64,000 nt of DNA from Trichomonas vaginalis G3 (GCF_026262505.1 NC_067207.1:21854082-21918081); one strand, 5' to 3'; positions 39,954 to 49,059 are shown, counted from the stretch's first letter. Notes: generated by a model from the letters alone, not told the origin. A program made the numbers and translations.

Positions 39954-40755
39954 GAGTAGGGGTAATTTTAGCTAAAAGTGACACGCCTGTAAAAAGTGAC
40001 ACACCCGTGAAGGGTGTGATTACCGATCGGTAATTTCGACAGTTTAGAATTTAAAATTTTTTATGGAACTGTTGCGAGTTTCATAAAGAATTTAAGGAAT
40101 ATAAGCAAAGATTTGAATCAAAATTTTAGACCTAAGCCGCTCGATTCGCTCGCGGCTTCCGCGAATTACAGATCAGCAAAGATTTGAATCAAAATCTTCG
40201 AACTAAGCCGTTCGCTTCGCTCGCGGCTTTCTTTATTATTTTAAATTTGCATATTTCCATCAAAAGTTCATAAGGTAAAAAATTTCGTTTATTTTTACTA
40301 AGAAAAAAAAGGTTTTTGATAATAAATTTATTTTATTTCGAAAAAGTAGCAATAATCGTAAAAGGGTATTGATAGGCTTGCTAAAGTAACTAATTTTAGC
40401 TGTCAAATACTTTTGTATTTTGAAGTAAATTAGTATAAATTTGTTTTTACTTTTATTTCGAAAAAGTAACAATAATCGTAAAAGGGTATTGATAGGCTTG
40501 CTAAAGTAACTAATTTTAGCTGTCAAATACTTTTGTATTTTGAAGTAAATTAGTATAAATTTGATATTATTTTAATTCCCTTTGAAAACCTCAATTTTCC
40601 ATACAGAGGGAACGGGAATAGCATCCAATATTCCCTGAGAATGGTTGCGCATTCTCAGTTCCCTCTATATTTCGAACGAAGCTCTCATCGGTCTTTTTTT
40701 TTTAATACTAAACGTTTTTTTCCCCTGTCACTTTTAGCTAAAATTTGGGTTTGCC
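39954..40755. mobile_element. MULE-like non-autonomous element (MITE), 802 bp
   Basis: Inverted repeats AATTTTAGCTAAAAGTGACA (39964-39983) and its perfect complement (40726-40745) lie about ten bases inside both ends. A 10-bp direct repeat TTGTCCATCA flanks the segment (39944-39953 and 40756-40765). The 10-bp size suits Mutator-like transposons, which are known in Trichomonas. Inside are a 16-nt palindrome ATTACCGATCGGTAAT (40019-40034), a 55-bp direct repeat holding AAGCCG...CGGCTT stems (40103-40158, 40174-40229) and a 120-bp tandem duplication (from 40331). No transposase. Confidence 0.7.
40331..40563 (+). repeat. 120-bp tandem duplication within the MITE
   Basis: Bases 40331-40450 are repeated at 40451-40563 with very few differences (TTTTATTTCGAAAAAGTAGC against ..AGTAAC). 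The near-identity indicates a recent duplication. The open frame it creates on the minus strand is an artefact. Confidence 0.85.
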
Positions 40756-40806
40756 TTGTCCATCATAAGCAACTTCAAAATTGAGAAGAAAAGCAAATCG
40801 ATCATG

Positions 40807-41462
40807 ATTGTTATAATTTAAATGAAGAAGTAATTTAAAACGATTTTATTTATGATCAAATTTTATATATTTTTTTGGATCAAATCCATTTTAATAGAAT
40901 TTATATACTATTCATCTATTAGTAAACACTACCGTATATTATTTTTTAAGCTATCTTATTTTTTGAACTTTTATTCAAATCTTTGGTCGCAAGAAGAATT
41001 GCATGATAAATAAAAACATTTAATCAAAGTCAATTTTATTTTTCATATTCAAATGGACTGAGTGTTAACATTTAACATTTTTTGCTAATTGTCGTCAAAA
41101 ATTAGGCGTAAAGCAAAAATTGATATTTCATATGGTTTTATGATAGATAAGCATTATATTCCCACTCATTATATTCGTAAATTTTGAGGTTTATCATTCG
41201 CTTTTAAGATCATTGAATTTGATTTTTATATAAAATAGTTATATATTAGAAAATAATATGAGTTTATGTGATATTATTTTTCAGAAGATTTCATTCTATA
41301 TGCCTATGAAAAGTACTCTCAAAACTAACTTTTTCCTAATTATAATTAAATCTAGAATATTGTATTATGCTTAGTATTATTTCATTTTTCTCATTCAATT
41401 TAGAATTTACAAATGTCAAAAAATTGAGAGCTGTCACTTTTGATGAATTTCTGTTTATTACA
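40807..41462. mobile_element. Inverted-repeat element, truncated copy 2
   Basis: Near-identical to most of the element at 15417-16334 in opposite orientation. It ends with the same terminus (GATGAATTTCTGTTTA). The other end stops at ATTGTTATAATTTAAATG, so one terminal inverted repeat is missing. It lies directly next to the MITE and about 95 bp upstream of the Myb gene, so it may form part of that gene's 5' region. Confidence 0.75.
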
Positions 41463-41556
41463 CTGCCCACTTCTCAAATTTAATTTTGAGACCTTAATAT
41501 AACGGCGCTCTGACAATTTTGACGTAATACCATTTTTTTTTCGGATATATATAGTC

Positions 41557-42054
41557 ATGTCAGAGAAGAAGTTAAGAAGTAACCACACTCCAAAAGCCAA
41601 ATGGTCATATAAGGAAGATCAGAGACTTATAGAGGCCGTTAACAAGTATGGATTTATTAAATGGAACGAGATAGCGAAATATGTTGGTGAATGTCGCAAT
41701 GGAAAACAATGCAGAGAACGCTGGCTATTTAATTTATCGCCAGATATCAACAATGCCCCGTGGGATAGGGAAGAAGATGAAAAATTAATAAAATTACATG
41801 GGAAATATGGAAATAAATGGGCAACCATCTCAAGATACTTAGAGGGTAGATCAGCAATCAAAGTAAAAAATCGGATGAAAACCCTCTCCAAAAAGATGTG
41901 CTTAGAATGCAATATCAAACCTCATGAAGAAAAACCAAAGCCGATCATCATAGATTATCCAAAAGAAACTCATAAGATATATGATGCAGCGTTTGATTTT
42001 TCTGCATTTGACAATATAGATGAAACATTTCCAGAAAATTTTAAATTTGAATAA
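41557..42054 (+). CDS. R2R3-type Myb DNA-binding protein (165 aa)
   Basis: Two Myb repeats with regularly spaced Trp/aromatic residues: WSYKEDQRLIEAVNKYG (~14) ending CRERWLFNL, and WDREEDEKLIKLHGKYGNKW (~67) ending VKNRMKTLSK. The second helix CRNGKQCRERW is the recognition helix typical of trichomonad Mybs, some of which regulate ap65-1 and other genes through promoter elements. The C-terminal 45 residues are acidic and could serve for activation. ATG at 41557 follows a TATATATAGTC leader. Confidence 0.9.
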   Translation: MSEKKLRSNHTPKAKWSYKEDQRLIEAVNKYGFIKWNEIAKYVGECRNGKQCRERWLFNLSPDINNAPWDREEDEKLIKLHGKYGNKWATISRYLEGRSAIKVKNRMKTLSKKMCLECNIKPHEEKPKPIIIDYPKETHKIYDAAFDFSAFDNIDETFPENFKFE

Positions 42055-43108
42055 TTAAGGTATTGTTATAAGTCACTTAGTTATATTAAATGCGTTTATT
42101 CTAAAAAATTATTTTTTGTCACTTTTAAAATTGGACTGCTTCATTTCGTTTCAGAATTTTACTGATATTGACCATTCTGAGAGCAGCGATAATGTTGGCC
42201 AATACTCAGTCTCTTAAAAAGTTAGGCTTTTCAGAATTTATCACAAAAGTATTTACAAATTGAATGCTTCGGAGTATTCAAAAAGTGCCATTCGGATAAC
42301 TCAAATCTGATTTTTGCCTGTTCTGCCAAATGGATTCCACGTTAATAAGACGACAAATAAGCTATATATCCTATTATTTCTTATAAACTCCAATCAAAAT
42401 CAGAAAAAGTGCCTTTTATCGTGAAAGATATTGTAATTACAAATAATGCGCTATTTGAGTCAGTAATAATTCAAACCAATAAGAGAGAACACCCTCTCAA
42501 TACATGTATTATGAATCCACTGTTTCAAATTTCATGTATATTGTTTAATTTCCTGTTTTATTGTCAATAGACTTTTTTTTACTTTCAGACTTAGAAATCG
42601 TTTTCGTAAGCTCCAAATAGAATATTTATTTTATTTCAGCCTTAATTTTTACAATAATCATTAATTCGATGCAATTTGTATTATTTCATAATTATTATTT
42701 TTCGAATTTTTATTAATTTTTTATTATCTTATGATTATTCCAATTTAAAATCATTCATCTTTTTACTCTGTTATTACATATTCAGTATTTATCCACAATA
42801 AATTCATTTTAGTATTGTATTTTAGTCAGATTTCGACGCAAATTTCATCTACATCTTAACATTATTAACTGTCATTCAATTAAATTACATTTTCTTGATA
42901 ATATTTATTATTATTTTTTTATATTTTATTCGACAATGTACTATCTTTTTATAGAAATATAATTACCTATCGGACTATTACGACATTCTGAACTTTTTGG
43001 TATTAGGCTTTTTGTTTCCTTTCATCATTACTTCATTTTACATTTTCAATTCTATTCAAAAATTGAATTAATCGTGTATCGTTATCGTCTTTATCATGGA
43101 TCTGTTTT
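42055..43108. other. Intergenic, no gene seen
   Basis: AT-rich host DNA to the left of element 2. No credible frame, repeat or RNA gene. Confidence 0.5.
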
Positions 43109-43114
43109 ATGGAG
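43109..43114. repeat. Target-site duplication ATGGAG, left copy
   Basis: ATGGAG directly before the element's AGTAGTATATGAG end, matched by ATGGAG at 58028-58033. Six bases is the size characteristic of Polintons. Confidence 0.9.
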
Positions 43115-43430
43115 AGTAGTATATGAGTGCGGGTTTAGTGACTTTTTTTGTTACATCTATATATAGACGATGCATTAAAATATAAATCATAGTAGTATAT
43201 GTGGAAGTGTTGTGTACGTAGTATATGTGGAAGGATTGTGTACCTTTTTTTGTAACATCTATATATAGACGATGCATTTATTTATAAATCATTAAAAAAT
43301 TAACATTAATTTTAAAATAATTTATTTTTTTATCTTTTATAAAAGAAACTATATATAGATGATGTCAGATATTCCGCGATTAATTAAACATTGTTTAAAT
43401 CCTGAATGGGTTAAACTTCAATTTAAAAAT
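43115..43430 (+). repeat. Left terminal inverted repeat (316 bp) of element 2
   Basis: Begins AGTAGTATATGAGTGCGGG. It matches the complement of 57712-58027 over 316 bases without a difference that I could find. Inside are two ~45-bp direct copies around ACATCTATATATAGACGATG and two around GTAGTATATGTGGAAG. The 195-aa gene starts within it. Confidence 0.92.
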
Positions 43431-43946
43431 GAAGATTGTGAATTATTAAATGAATATGAAAGCCAAAATAAGCTAATGAGGTATAAATATAATGATAAAG
43501 AATATTTAATTTCATGGAATCAATGGAGTCATAATCAAAGACCTCATAAACGAGAAGAAGAAATTGAAAATAATGAAATGGAAATCATTGATGACATTAA
43601 AGAGGATGGAATTCCTAAATTTTGTAGAAAAACCTTTAGAACTAAGTTAGGAGCATATAAACGTAGAGTATTAAATCCTGAATATCTTAAACATCAATTT
43701 AAAAAGGAAGACTGTGAATTATTAAACGTTAATGATTATGAAAATGCAAAATCAAAACTGAGATATAAATATATTGGAAGTGATGAAAGATGCAAAGATA
43801 AAGATAAAGTTTATACAGTTTCATATAATAACTGGCACACGTTAGGGATTAGAAAACATTTAGGAGATTATGGTAAAAGTTCTGAATTCTTTAAATCTAG
43901 TATATACGAGAGAGTAAAAGAAATTAGATATAATTATCATTCATGA
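43359..43946 (+). CDS. End gene with a duplicated ~55-residue domain (195 aa), Polinton
   Basis: Two copies of a domain: residues ~7-60 (HCLNPEWVKLQFKNEDCELL, then RYKYNDKEYLISWNQW) and ~105-170 (RVLNPEYLKHQFKKEDCELL, then RYKY...YTVSYNNW). The pattern LNPExxKxQFKxEDCELL..RYKY..Y..S.NxW is conserved; it is not a family I recognise. The first ~24 codons lie in the terminal repeat, so the start and promoter are present at both ends. Basic and possibly DNA-binding; a role at the element end is only an inference. Confidence 0.6.
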   Translation: MMSDIPRLIKHCLNPEWVKLQFKNEDCELLNEYESQNKLMRYKYNDKEYLISWNQWSHNQRPHKREEEIENNEMEIIDDIKEDGIPKFCRKTFRTKLGAYKRRVLNPEYLKHQFKKEDCELLNVNDYENAKSKLRYKYIGSDERCKDKDKVYTVSYNNWHTLGIRKHLGDYGKSSEFFKSSIYERVKEIRYNYHS

Positions 43947-44007
43947 ATGAAAAATAAACTTTAAAAATTCATGTCTTACATTTATGAATAATTTATTTTT
44001 ATTTTGT

Positions 44008-44099
44008 ATGAAACCGATTTTAAAAATAAATGAAACAGAGGAGGAAGAAATAAATGAAAGTGAAAATGTTCAACAAAAAATAAACGTTGTTAAACCAAT
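44008..44099 (+). repeat. 92-bp direct copy of the start of the 57194 gene
   Basis: Bases 44008-44099 equal 57194-57285: the ATG and first ~30 codons (MKPILKINETEEEEINESEN) of the right-end gene. After this the sequence runs into a tandem repeat. It is a gene fragment, not a functional gene. Confidence 0.85.
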
Positions 44100-44117
44100 A
44101 ATTAATATCCCTATCAA

Positions 44118-44400
44118 GTTTCGTAAATGCTTTGTCAATACTTCATCGTATATGTTTTGTCATGATTTCATTGTAATGAGCGTAAACTCTATGTCAAACA
44201 TGAACGTAAATGCTTTGTCAAAACTAAACGTAAACTCTATGTCAAACATGAACGTAAATGCTTTGTCAATACTTCATCGTAAATGTTTTGTCATGATTTC
44301 ATTGTAAACACTTTGTCAATACTTCATCGTAAATGCTTTGTCAATACTTCATCGTATATGTTTTGTCATGACTTCTTCGTAATGAGTGTAAATGACCCAA
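44118..44400 (+). repeat. Short tandem repeats around CGTAAATGCTTTGTCAA
   Basis: Irregular array of 18-24-bp units (CGTAAATGCTTTGTCAATAC, AACGTAAACTCTATGTCAAA, CTTCATCGTAAATGTTTTGT). It resumes at about 44555-44690, interrupted by one copy of the larger dyad repeat. Its open frame is a by-product of the repeats. Confidence 0.8.
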
Positions 44401-44441
44401 AAATAATGTTTACGTTAATGGTTTTAGGTTATTCAATAAAG

Positions 44442-44543
44442 AATTATTTTTGAAGAACTGAAGGTGTCACCATGTCACCATGTGTCACCGGGTTAATTAA
44501 CTTCTCTTAAAAATGATGACAACATGACATTTTGACAACAGTC
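44442..44543 (+). repeat. Single copy of the dyad-rich repeat
   Basis: One unit (TATTTTTGAAGAACTGAAGG ... GACAACATGACATTTTGACA) related to the arrays around both primase-helicases, here standing alone between short tandem repeats. Confidence 0.8.
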
Positions 44544-44689
44544 CAGGAAATATATTTCATCGTTAATGTTTTGTCATGATTTCATCGTAAATGTTTTGTC
44601 AAAACTAAACGTAAACACTTTGTCAAACATGAACGTAAACTCTATGTCAAACATGAACGTAAATGTTTTGTCATGATGATTTCATCGTA

Positions 44690-44755
44690 AATGTTTTGTG
44701 AAGAATATAGCAACCGCCGGAATTCAGACGGTTGTTTTTTTATACGAAATTCACG
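44690..44755 (+). pseudogene. Fragment of a KilA-N gene
   Basis: The stretch around TTTTGTGAAGAATATAGCAA and ACGAAATTCACGCAGGA matches the coding strand of the KilA-N gene at 48003-48665 (its central part). It is a small relic of a second copy, set in repeats to the left of the primase-helicase. Confidence 0.65.
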
Positions 44756-44775
44756 CAGGATTAATGAGGAAGGCA

Positions 44776-45005
44776 CTTATGAATTATTTTTGAAGAACTG
44801 AAGGTGTCACCATGTCACCATGTGTCACCAGGTCATTTAACTTCTCTGAAAAAATGTGACAACATGACATTTTGACAACAACATGGGTTATTCAATAATT
44901 AATTATTTTTGAAGAACTGAAGGTGTCACCATGTCACCATGTGTCACCAGGTCATTTAACTTCTCTGAAAAAATGTGACAACATGACATTTTGACAACAT
45001 CACAG
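44776..45005 (+). repeat. Dyad-rich repeat array left of the primase-helicase (element 2)
   Basis: Two units in rightward orientation (GAAGAACTGAAGGTGTCACC, TTTAACTTCTCTGAAAAAAT, GTGACAACATGACATTTTGA). Together with 47424-47942 it brackets the gene with facing repeats, as in element 1. Confidence 0.85.
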
Positions 45006-45036
45006 GATTAATGCAAAAATAAATTCCAATCATACT

Positions 45037-47349
45037 TTATAAAGCATCATTTACAGGTATTTCATCGTCAGTAAATGAATCCTCATTATCGTTTGGTTCA
45101 ACCTGTTTATATAATCCTTTCATTTCTTCTTTCAAAACATAACACCATGTTTGTTTACCGTCTATTCTTACCTGTTTCCTATCACATTTATCCTTAATGC
45201 TCATTTGGAAATTCTTGTCTTTCATGTCTGATGGTTTGCAGAATAGAGCATTTTTACACGTCATACCTGCACACAATTCATCATAATGTGTATTTATCCA
45301 TACATCTAAAGGATTTGTTGATAACTCGATTAAATCTTGTTTGGCTTCAGTCATCGGAATGATTCGTACATTAAATGATGAAAGGTCATATTGCATAAAA
45401 TATGTTAAAAGGTTATCATAAAATTCCTTTGTGCATGAATTCATTAAATTCTTGAAGTAATCAAATTGACCCTTAAATTTACCATTGACCCTTAAAACCA
45501 CATATCTTCTGTCTCCAACTTCAATTTTGACAGGGTAAACGTTGTTAGTTACGAAAATGAAGTTTGCAACATTCTGTGCTGTTCTTCTGGGTTGATTCTT
45601 TTCATTAATTCTAATCTCATTATCCGTTATAATTGATTTCAAAGCGTTGAAGTTTGCGAGTCTGTCTTCACCTACATTCTTGAGTTCATTAAGTACAAGA
45701 AACATTTTATTTTCAACTACTGAGTTGAAATTACCCGTTAGCTCACTTATTTCAGTAATGTTTTTACATGAATAACCAGCGAGAAGTTCAGAAATAATGT
45801 CTGTAAATCTGTTTTTACCTGTTCCCTGAAGTCCTTTCAAAATAATTGCTGTTTCATTCTTGATTCCAGGATGTTGAATCATTGATGCAATCCAGCCGAG
45901 AAGGTATTTATACACTTCATCGTTATTATCACAAATGGCTTCTTTAATGAAATCCATAAACATCTCAATTTTTGAGTAATCAGGCTTTTCAAGAATGTTG
46001 TATTTATAACCCTGAAACGTTGAGAAAACATCGGGGGAATCAGATTTAAAGCAAACACCCTTAACGGTTAATGAAGACAATTGATTTAGTAGTACATCCC
46101 ATGCTGTTATGGTTTTACCTTCTTCTTTAAATAATTTAATCATTTTGAGTGACTCTTTCATGTTTGATTGAAGAACGAATGATATTTGATTCATTTTGTC
46201 GTGTATGTTGTAATCTTTCTGAATGAAGTATTTATTTCCACAATCTACAAAACGGATTACACGTGATAAATCCTCAATTACTTCAGAACTGTTTTTATAC
46301 TGATGATTTTCAGCCTTGCGTCTAATATCTGTTATCAAAAACGAGTCATCAAGTTTGATATCAAATGTTATTTTTGGCTTACGTAATAAAGGTAAAACAT
46401 ATTCATCATAATATTCCTTTTGATAAAGTTTTAGAATCTTCACCAAAACAAATGGAGAAGTCATTAAATGTGCATATCTACTACGTGCTTTTTCAAAATT
46501 ACTTTTTGCATTTTCTGTTAAACTGCAGAAGTTATAAACGTTATCGTATGCTTCATTAATCAAATGATTAGGTAACGAATTAATAGCTTGAAACAGTGTG
46601 AATAATGTTATTTCTTTTTCTAAATTCATGTTTCCACCATCATTATGTACTTCAAAATCACTAATGCCATCAACTATGCTCTGAGCTAGTTTATCGTCAA
46701 TGTTTACATCTTTGTTTTCATTCATGATAGTCTTTATTTCTTCATTCTTCTGTTCAACTCTTACCTTAATATTCAAATCATTTAATATATCGTTTACGGT
46801 TCTAGTTAATGTTGAATCATAACTTCCACGAATGAATGAGTATGTTTTGATTGGTTCTGTTGCATTCTTGCGAACTCTTGAATCAGCCATAACCACTAAT
46901 GAACGCTTTGAATCATCCATAGAAGTCATTATGTCAATATCGTAATCATTGCAGGAATAACATTTAATCATTCTGTTCGAAACTGCATAGAAGAAATTAG
47001 TGTTGCAATAAATGTGAAGACCTCCTGAAGCGGTTTTAACAATAACATCTTTATCCGAAAGTTTTGATAAAATGTCTTTTCTAACTGTTTCTTTAAGTTC
47101 ATCATCGTATGATTTATTGATATCAACATCTATAATCGTTAAATTTGAAATTTTATTTACTAATAAAGCCATACCAGTTTTCCTTCCTCTTCCTCCATCA
47201 TGTTTGAGGTAGTTATGTAAATCAATCTTGTTTTCACCAATTCTTTCGTTGAGGGTTTTAGTTTCTGCCACAACTAATTCCTCAGCTAATGAATCAATAA
47301 CTTTTTCATCAGAAACGATATAGTTGCTGTTGTTGTTTGTTGCTGTCAT
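45037..47349 (-). CDS. Primase (AEP/prim-pol) - superfamily 3 helicase, second copy
   Basis: 770 residues, about 97% identical to the protein at 1849-4161 (I count roughly 21 differences). The primase signatures (IDVDIN, TASGGLHIY), Walker A GLQGTGKNR, Walker B-like FLVLNELK and GDRRYV are all unchanged. The frame is open throughout. In element 2 the same cassette order is kept: fibre, then KilA-N, then array, primase-helicase, array. The upstream module (47350-47417) is nearly the same as in element 1. Such similarity beside very different element ends suggests exchange of this cassette between elements. Confidence 0.85.
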   Translation of the reverse strand: MTATNNNSNYIVSDEKVIDSLAEELVVAETKTLNERIGENKIDLHNYLKHDGGRGRKTGMALLVNKISNLTIIDVDINKSYDDELKETVRKDILSKLSDKDVIVKTASGGLHIYCNTNFFYAVSNRMIKCYSCNDYDIDIMTSMDDSKRSLVVMADSRVRKNATEPIKTYSFIRGSYDSTLTRTVNDILNDLNIKVRVEQKNEEIKTIMNENKDVNIDDKLAQSIVDGISDFEVHNDGGNMNLEKEITLFTLFQAINSLPNHLINEAYDNVYNFCSLTENAKSNFEKARSRYAHLMTSPFVLVKILKLYQKEYYDEYVLPLLRKPKITFDIKLDDSFLITDIRRKAENHQYKNSSEVIEDLSRVIRFVDCGNKYFIQKDYNIHDKMNQISFVLQSNMKESLKMIKLFKEEGKTITAWDVLLNQLSSLTVKGVCFKSDSPDVFSTFQGYKYNILEKPDYSKIEMFMDFIKEAICDNNDEVYKYLLGWIASMIQHPGIKNETAIILKGLQGTGKNRFTDIISELLAGYSCKNITEISELTGNFNSVVENKMFLVLNELKNVGEDRLANFNALKSIITDNEIRINEKNQPRRTAQNVANFIFVTNNVYPVKIEVGDRRYVVLRVNGKFKGQFDYFKNLMNSCTKEFYDNLLTYFMQYDLSSFNVRIIPMTEAKQDLIELSTNPLDVWINTHYDELCAGMTCKNALFCKPSDMKDKNFQMSIKDKCDRKQVRIDGKQTWCYVLKEEMKGLYKQVEPNDNEDSFTDDEIPVNDAL

Positions 47350-47417
47350 TTATATAGGAATAAAAAAATAAAAATAATTTTAAAACTAACTTTATTTTTG
47401 GACTGCATCAAATTTCC
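47350..47417 (-). promoter_or_regulatory. Upstream module of the primase-helicase (element 2)
   Basis: Complement of GGAAATTTGATGCAGTCCAA, then AAATAAAGTTAGTTTT and a T-rich run to CTATATAAATG. Almost the same as 1781-1848 and 48666-48746. Confidence 0.6.
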
Positions 47418-47423
47418 GTAAAT

Positions 47424-47942
47424 GTTGTCAAAATGTCATGTTGTCATCATTTTTAAGAGAAGTTAATTAACCTGGTGACACATGGTGACATGGTGACACC
47501 TTCAGTTCTTCAAAAATAATTAATTATTGAATAACCCATGATGTTGTCTAAATGTCATGAGTTAAATAACCGAGTGACATGGTGACACCTTCAGTTCTCC
47601 AAAAATAATTAATTATTGAATAACCCATGATGTTGTCTAAATGTCATGAGTTAAATAACCGAGTGACATGGTGACACCTTCAGTTCTTCAAAAATAATTC
47701 ATAACTGCCATCCTCCTGTGTTGTTGTCAAAATGTCATGTTGTCTCATTTTTTCAGAGAAGTTAAATGACCTGGTGACACATGGTGACATGGTGACACCT
47801 TCAGTTCTTCAAAAATAATTCATAACTGCCATCCTCCTGTGTTGTCAAAATGTCATGTTGTCTCATTTTTTCAGAGAAGTTAAATGACATGGTGACATGG
47901 TGACACCTTCAGTTCTCCAAAAATAATTAATTATTGAATAAC
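47424..47942 (-). repeat. Dyad-rich repeat array right of the primase-helicase (element 2)
   Basis: About five units in leftward orientation with variable spacing (CACCTTCAGTTCTTCAAAAA, GTTAATTAACCTGGTGACAC, TGTCATGTTGTC). Units are more divergent than in element 1. Confidence 0.85.
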
Positions 47943-48002
47943 CTAAAAACATTAACGTAAACATATATTTTTGGTCGTTTATGATAAAAATAAATGGTTC
48001 AT

Positions 48003-48665
48003 TTACTCACAATATTTTTGTACAAAACGACCCCAAACTTTTAACTTCTTTTCTGCAGCTTCAAATGCTATCTTAGCGAGTTCATATTCTCTAAATTCTC
48101 TCTTTAAATCTTCTTGTTCCCATTGGTCTAGTTCGTATGAAGAATCTCTATAACCATAACATATCTCACGTTCATGTTCTAATTGTTTTTCGCGCATTTT
48201 TCCAACTTCTTCTTCGAACAAAGGTTTAGCATTCTCCACTGTATCTTCGAGTTCTTCTTCATCTAACTTCTCATGAACTTTCTTATCTATGGAGTCCATA
48301 ATTTTTCCAACTGCTATACAATATTTTGGAGAAGCCCACATTGCTATATAGTTTAGAAGTCTTGGGTCTACATACGTTCCTCTAACCTGTTTGATTTCAT
48401 CCGGAATTCCTGCATGAATTTTGTATAAAAAGCAACCGCCGGAATTCTTCCGGTTGCTATATTCTTCACAAAATGCCTTATAATACTCTTCCCAGGACTT
48501 ATTTTCCAACAACTTTCTAAAGTCTTTCCTAAACTGCTGACACATCTTTGTTGCATTAATGTAACCATCCTTGTCTCTACGTAAGACTTCAATACCATTA
48601 TAAGTGCCTTTTGTGAATGTTTCGCCATTTGATTTGTTCGTGAATGTTTTTGCTTCGACTGACAT
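48003..48665 (-). CDS. KilA-N domain DNA-binding protein (220 aa), Polinton
   Basis: KilA-N domain (residues ~10-120): NGIEVLRRDKDGYINATKMC, a KSWEEYYKAF helix, RGTYVDPRLLNYIAMWASPK and a closing helix. This DNA-binding fold is common in phages, large DNA viruses and trichomonad Polintons and probably acts in regulation. A charged C-terminal coiled coil follows. The open frame extends 25 codons upstream, but those codons are the shared upstream module; the true start is the ATG at 48665. A hairpin-forming GCAACCGCCGG...CGGTTGC lies within the gene (48432-48457). Confidence 0.85.
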   Translation of the reverse strand: MSVEAKTFTNKSNGETFTKGTYNGIEVLRRDKDGYINATKMCQQFRKDFRKLLENKSWEEYYKAFCEEYSNRKNSGGCFLYKIHAGIPDEIKQVRGTYVDPRLLNYIAMWASPKYCIAVGKIMDSIDKKVHEKLDEEELEDTVENAKPLFEEEVGKMREKQLEHEREICYGYRDSSYELDQWEQEDLKREFREYELAKIAFEAAEKKLKVWGRFVQKYCE

Positions 48666-48746
48666 TTCTGTTCTTACATACAAAATAAAAAAATAAATAA
48701 AAATAATTTTAAAACTAACTTTATTTTTGGACTGCATCATATTTCC
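48666..48746 (-). promoter_or_regulatory. Upstream module of the KilA-N gene
   Basis: Nearly the same as the modules before both primase-helicases (complement: GGAAATATGATGCAGTCCAA, AAATAAAGTTAGTTTT, then a T/A-rich run), but with a different last segment before the ATG (TTTTGTATGTAAGAACAGAA). Confidence 0.55.
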
Positions 48747-48850
48747 AGTGATGTTGTCAAAATGTCATGTTGTCATCATTTTTAAAAGAAGTTAATTGTC
48801 ATGGTAGCACATGGTAACATGGTAGCACTGAAATCAAATTTTGTTATCAG

Positions 48851-49033
48851 TTATTTTATCATCATTTTATTAACTTCGTCTTTAGTTAATAATTTGAATG
48901 GATTCGCTAATGTTCCACCTTGAGTCACAACACTTGCCCCGGCTAATTGTGAAGAACCTGGGATAAGTACTCCATGAAATGATTTCATTGGTAACATTAA
49001 TTTAGAAATAGTTGGCTTAATTAATTTTGTCAT
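48851..49033 (-). CDS. Small hypothetical protein (60 aa), Polinton
   Basis: MTKLIKPTISKLMLPMKSFH, then GVLIPGSSQLAGASVVTQGG; hydrophobic-to-neutral with a Gly/Ser-rich middle. Its last residues (NPFKLLTKDEVNKMM) resemble the DPKLKFKLLTRQQLEKLL stretch of the next gene upstream, so the two may share a C-terminal motif. Leader TTTTATTTTTATCATAAATG. Function unknown. Confidence 0.5.
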   Translation of the reverse strand: MTKLIKPTISKLMLPMKSFHGVLIPGSSQLAGASVVTQGGTLANPFKLLTKDEVNKMMIK

Positions 49034-49059
49034 TTATGATAAAAATAAAATTACATAAT

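Noticed and set aside
40260-40526. Minus-strand frame with repeated peptide KISYFSKPINTLLRLLLLF
   Set aside because: It is the translation of the 120-bp tandem duplication in the MITE; no protein features.
43984-44307. Rightward 107-residue frame in element 2
   Set aside because: It consists of a copied gene start followed by short tandem repeats; described as repeats instead.
45037-47349. Inversion of the primase-helicase cassette between the two elements (gene is + in one and - in the other)
   Set aside because: Element 2 as a whole lies in the opposite orientation. Relative to the fibre and capsid side, the gene points the same way in both, so no flip is needed.
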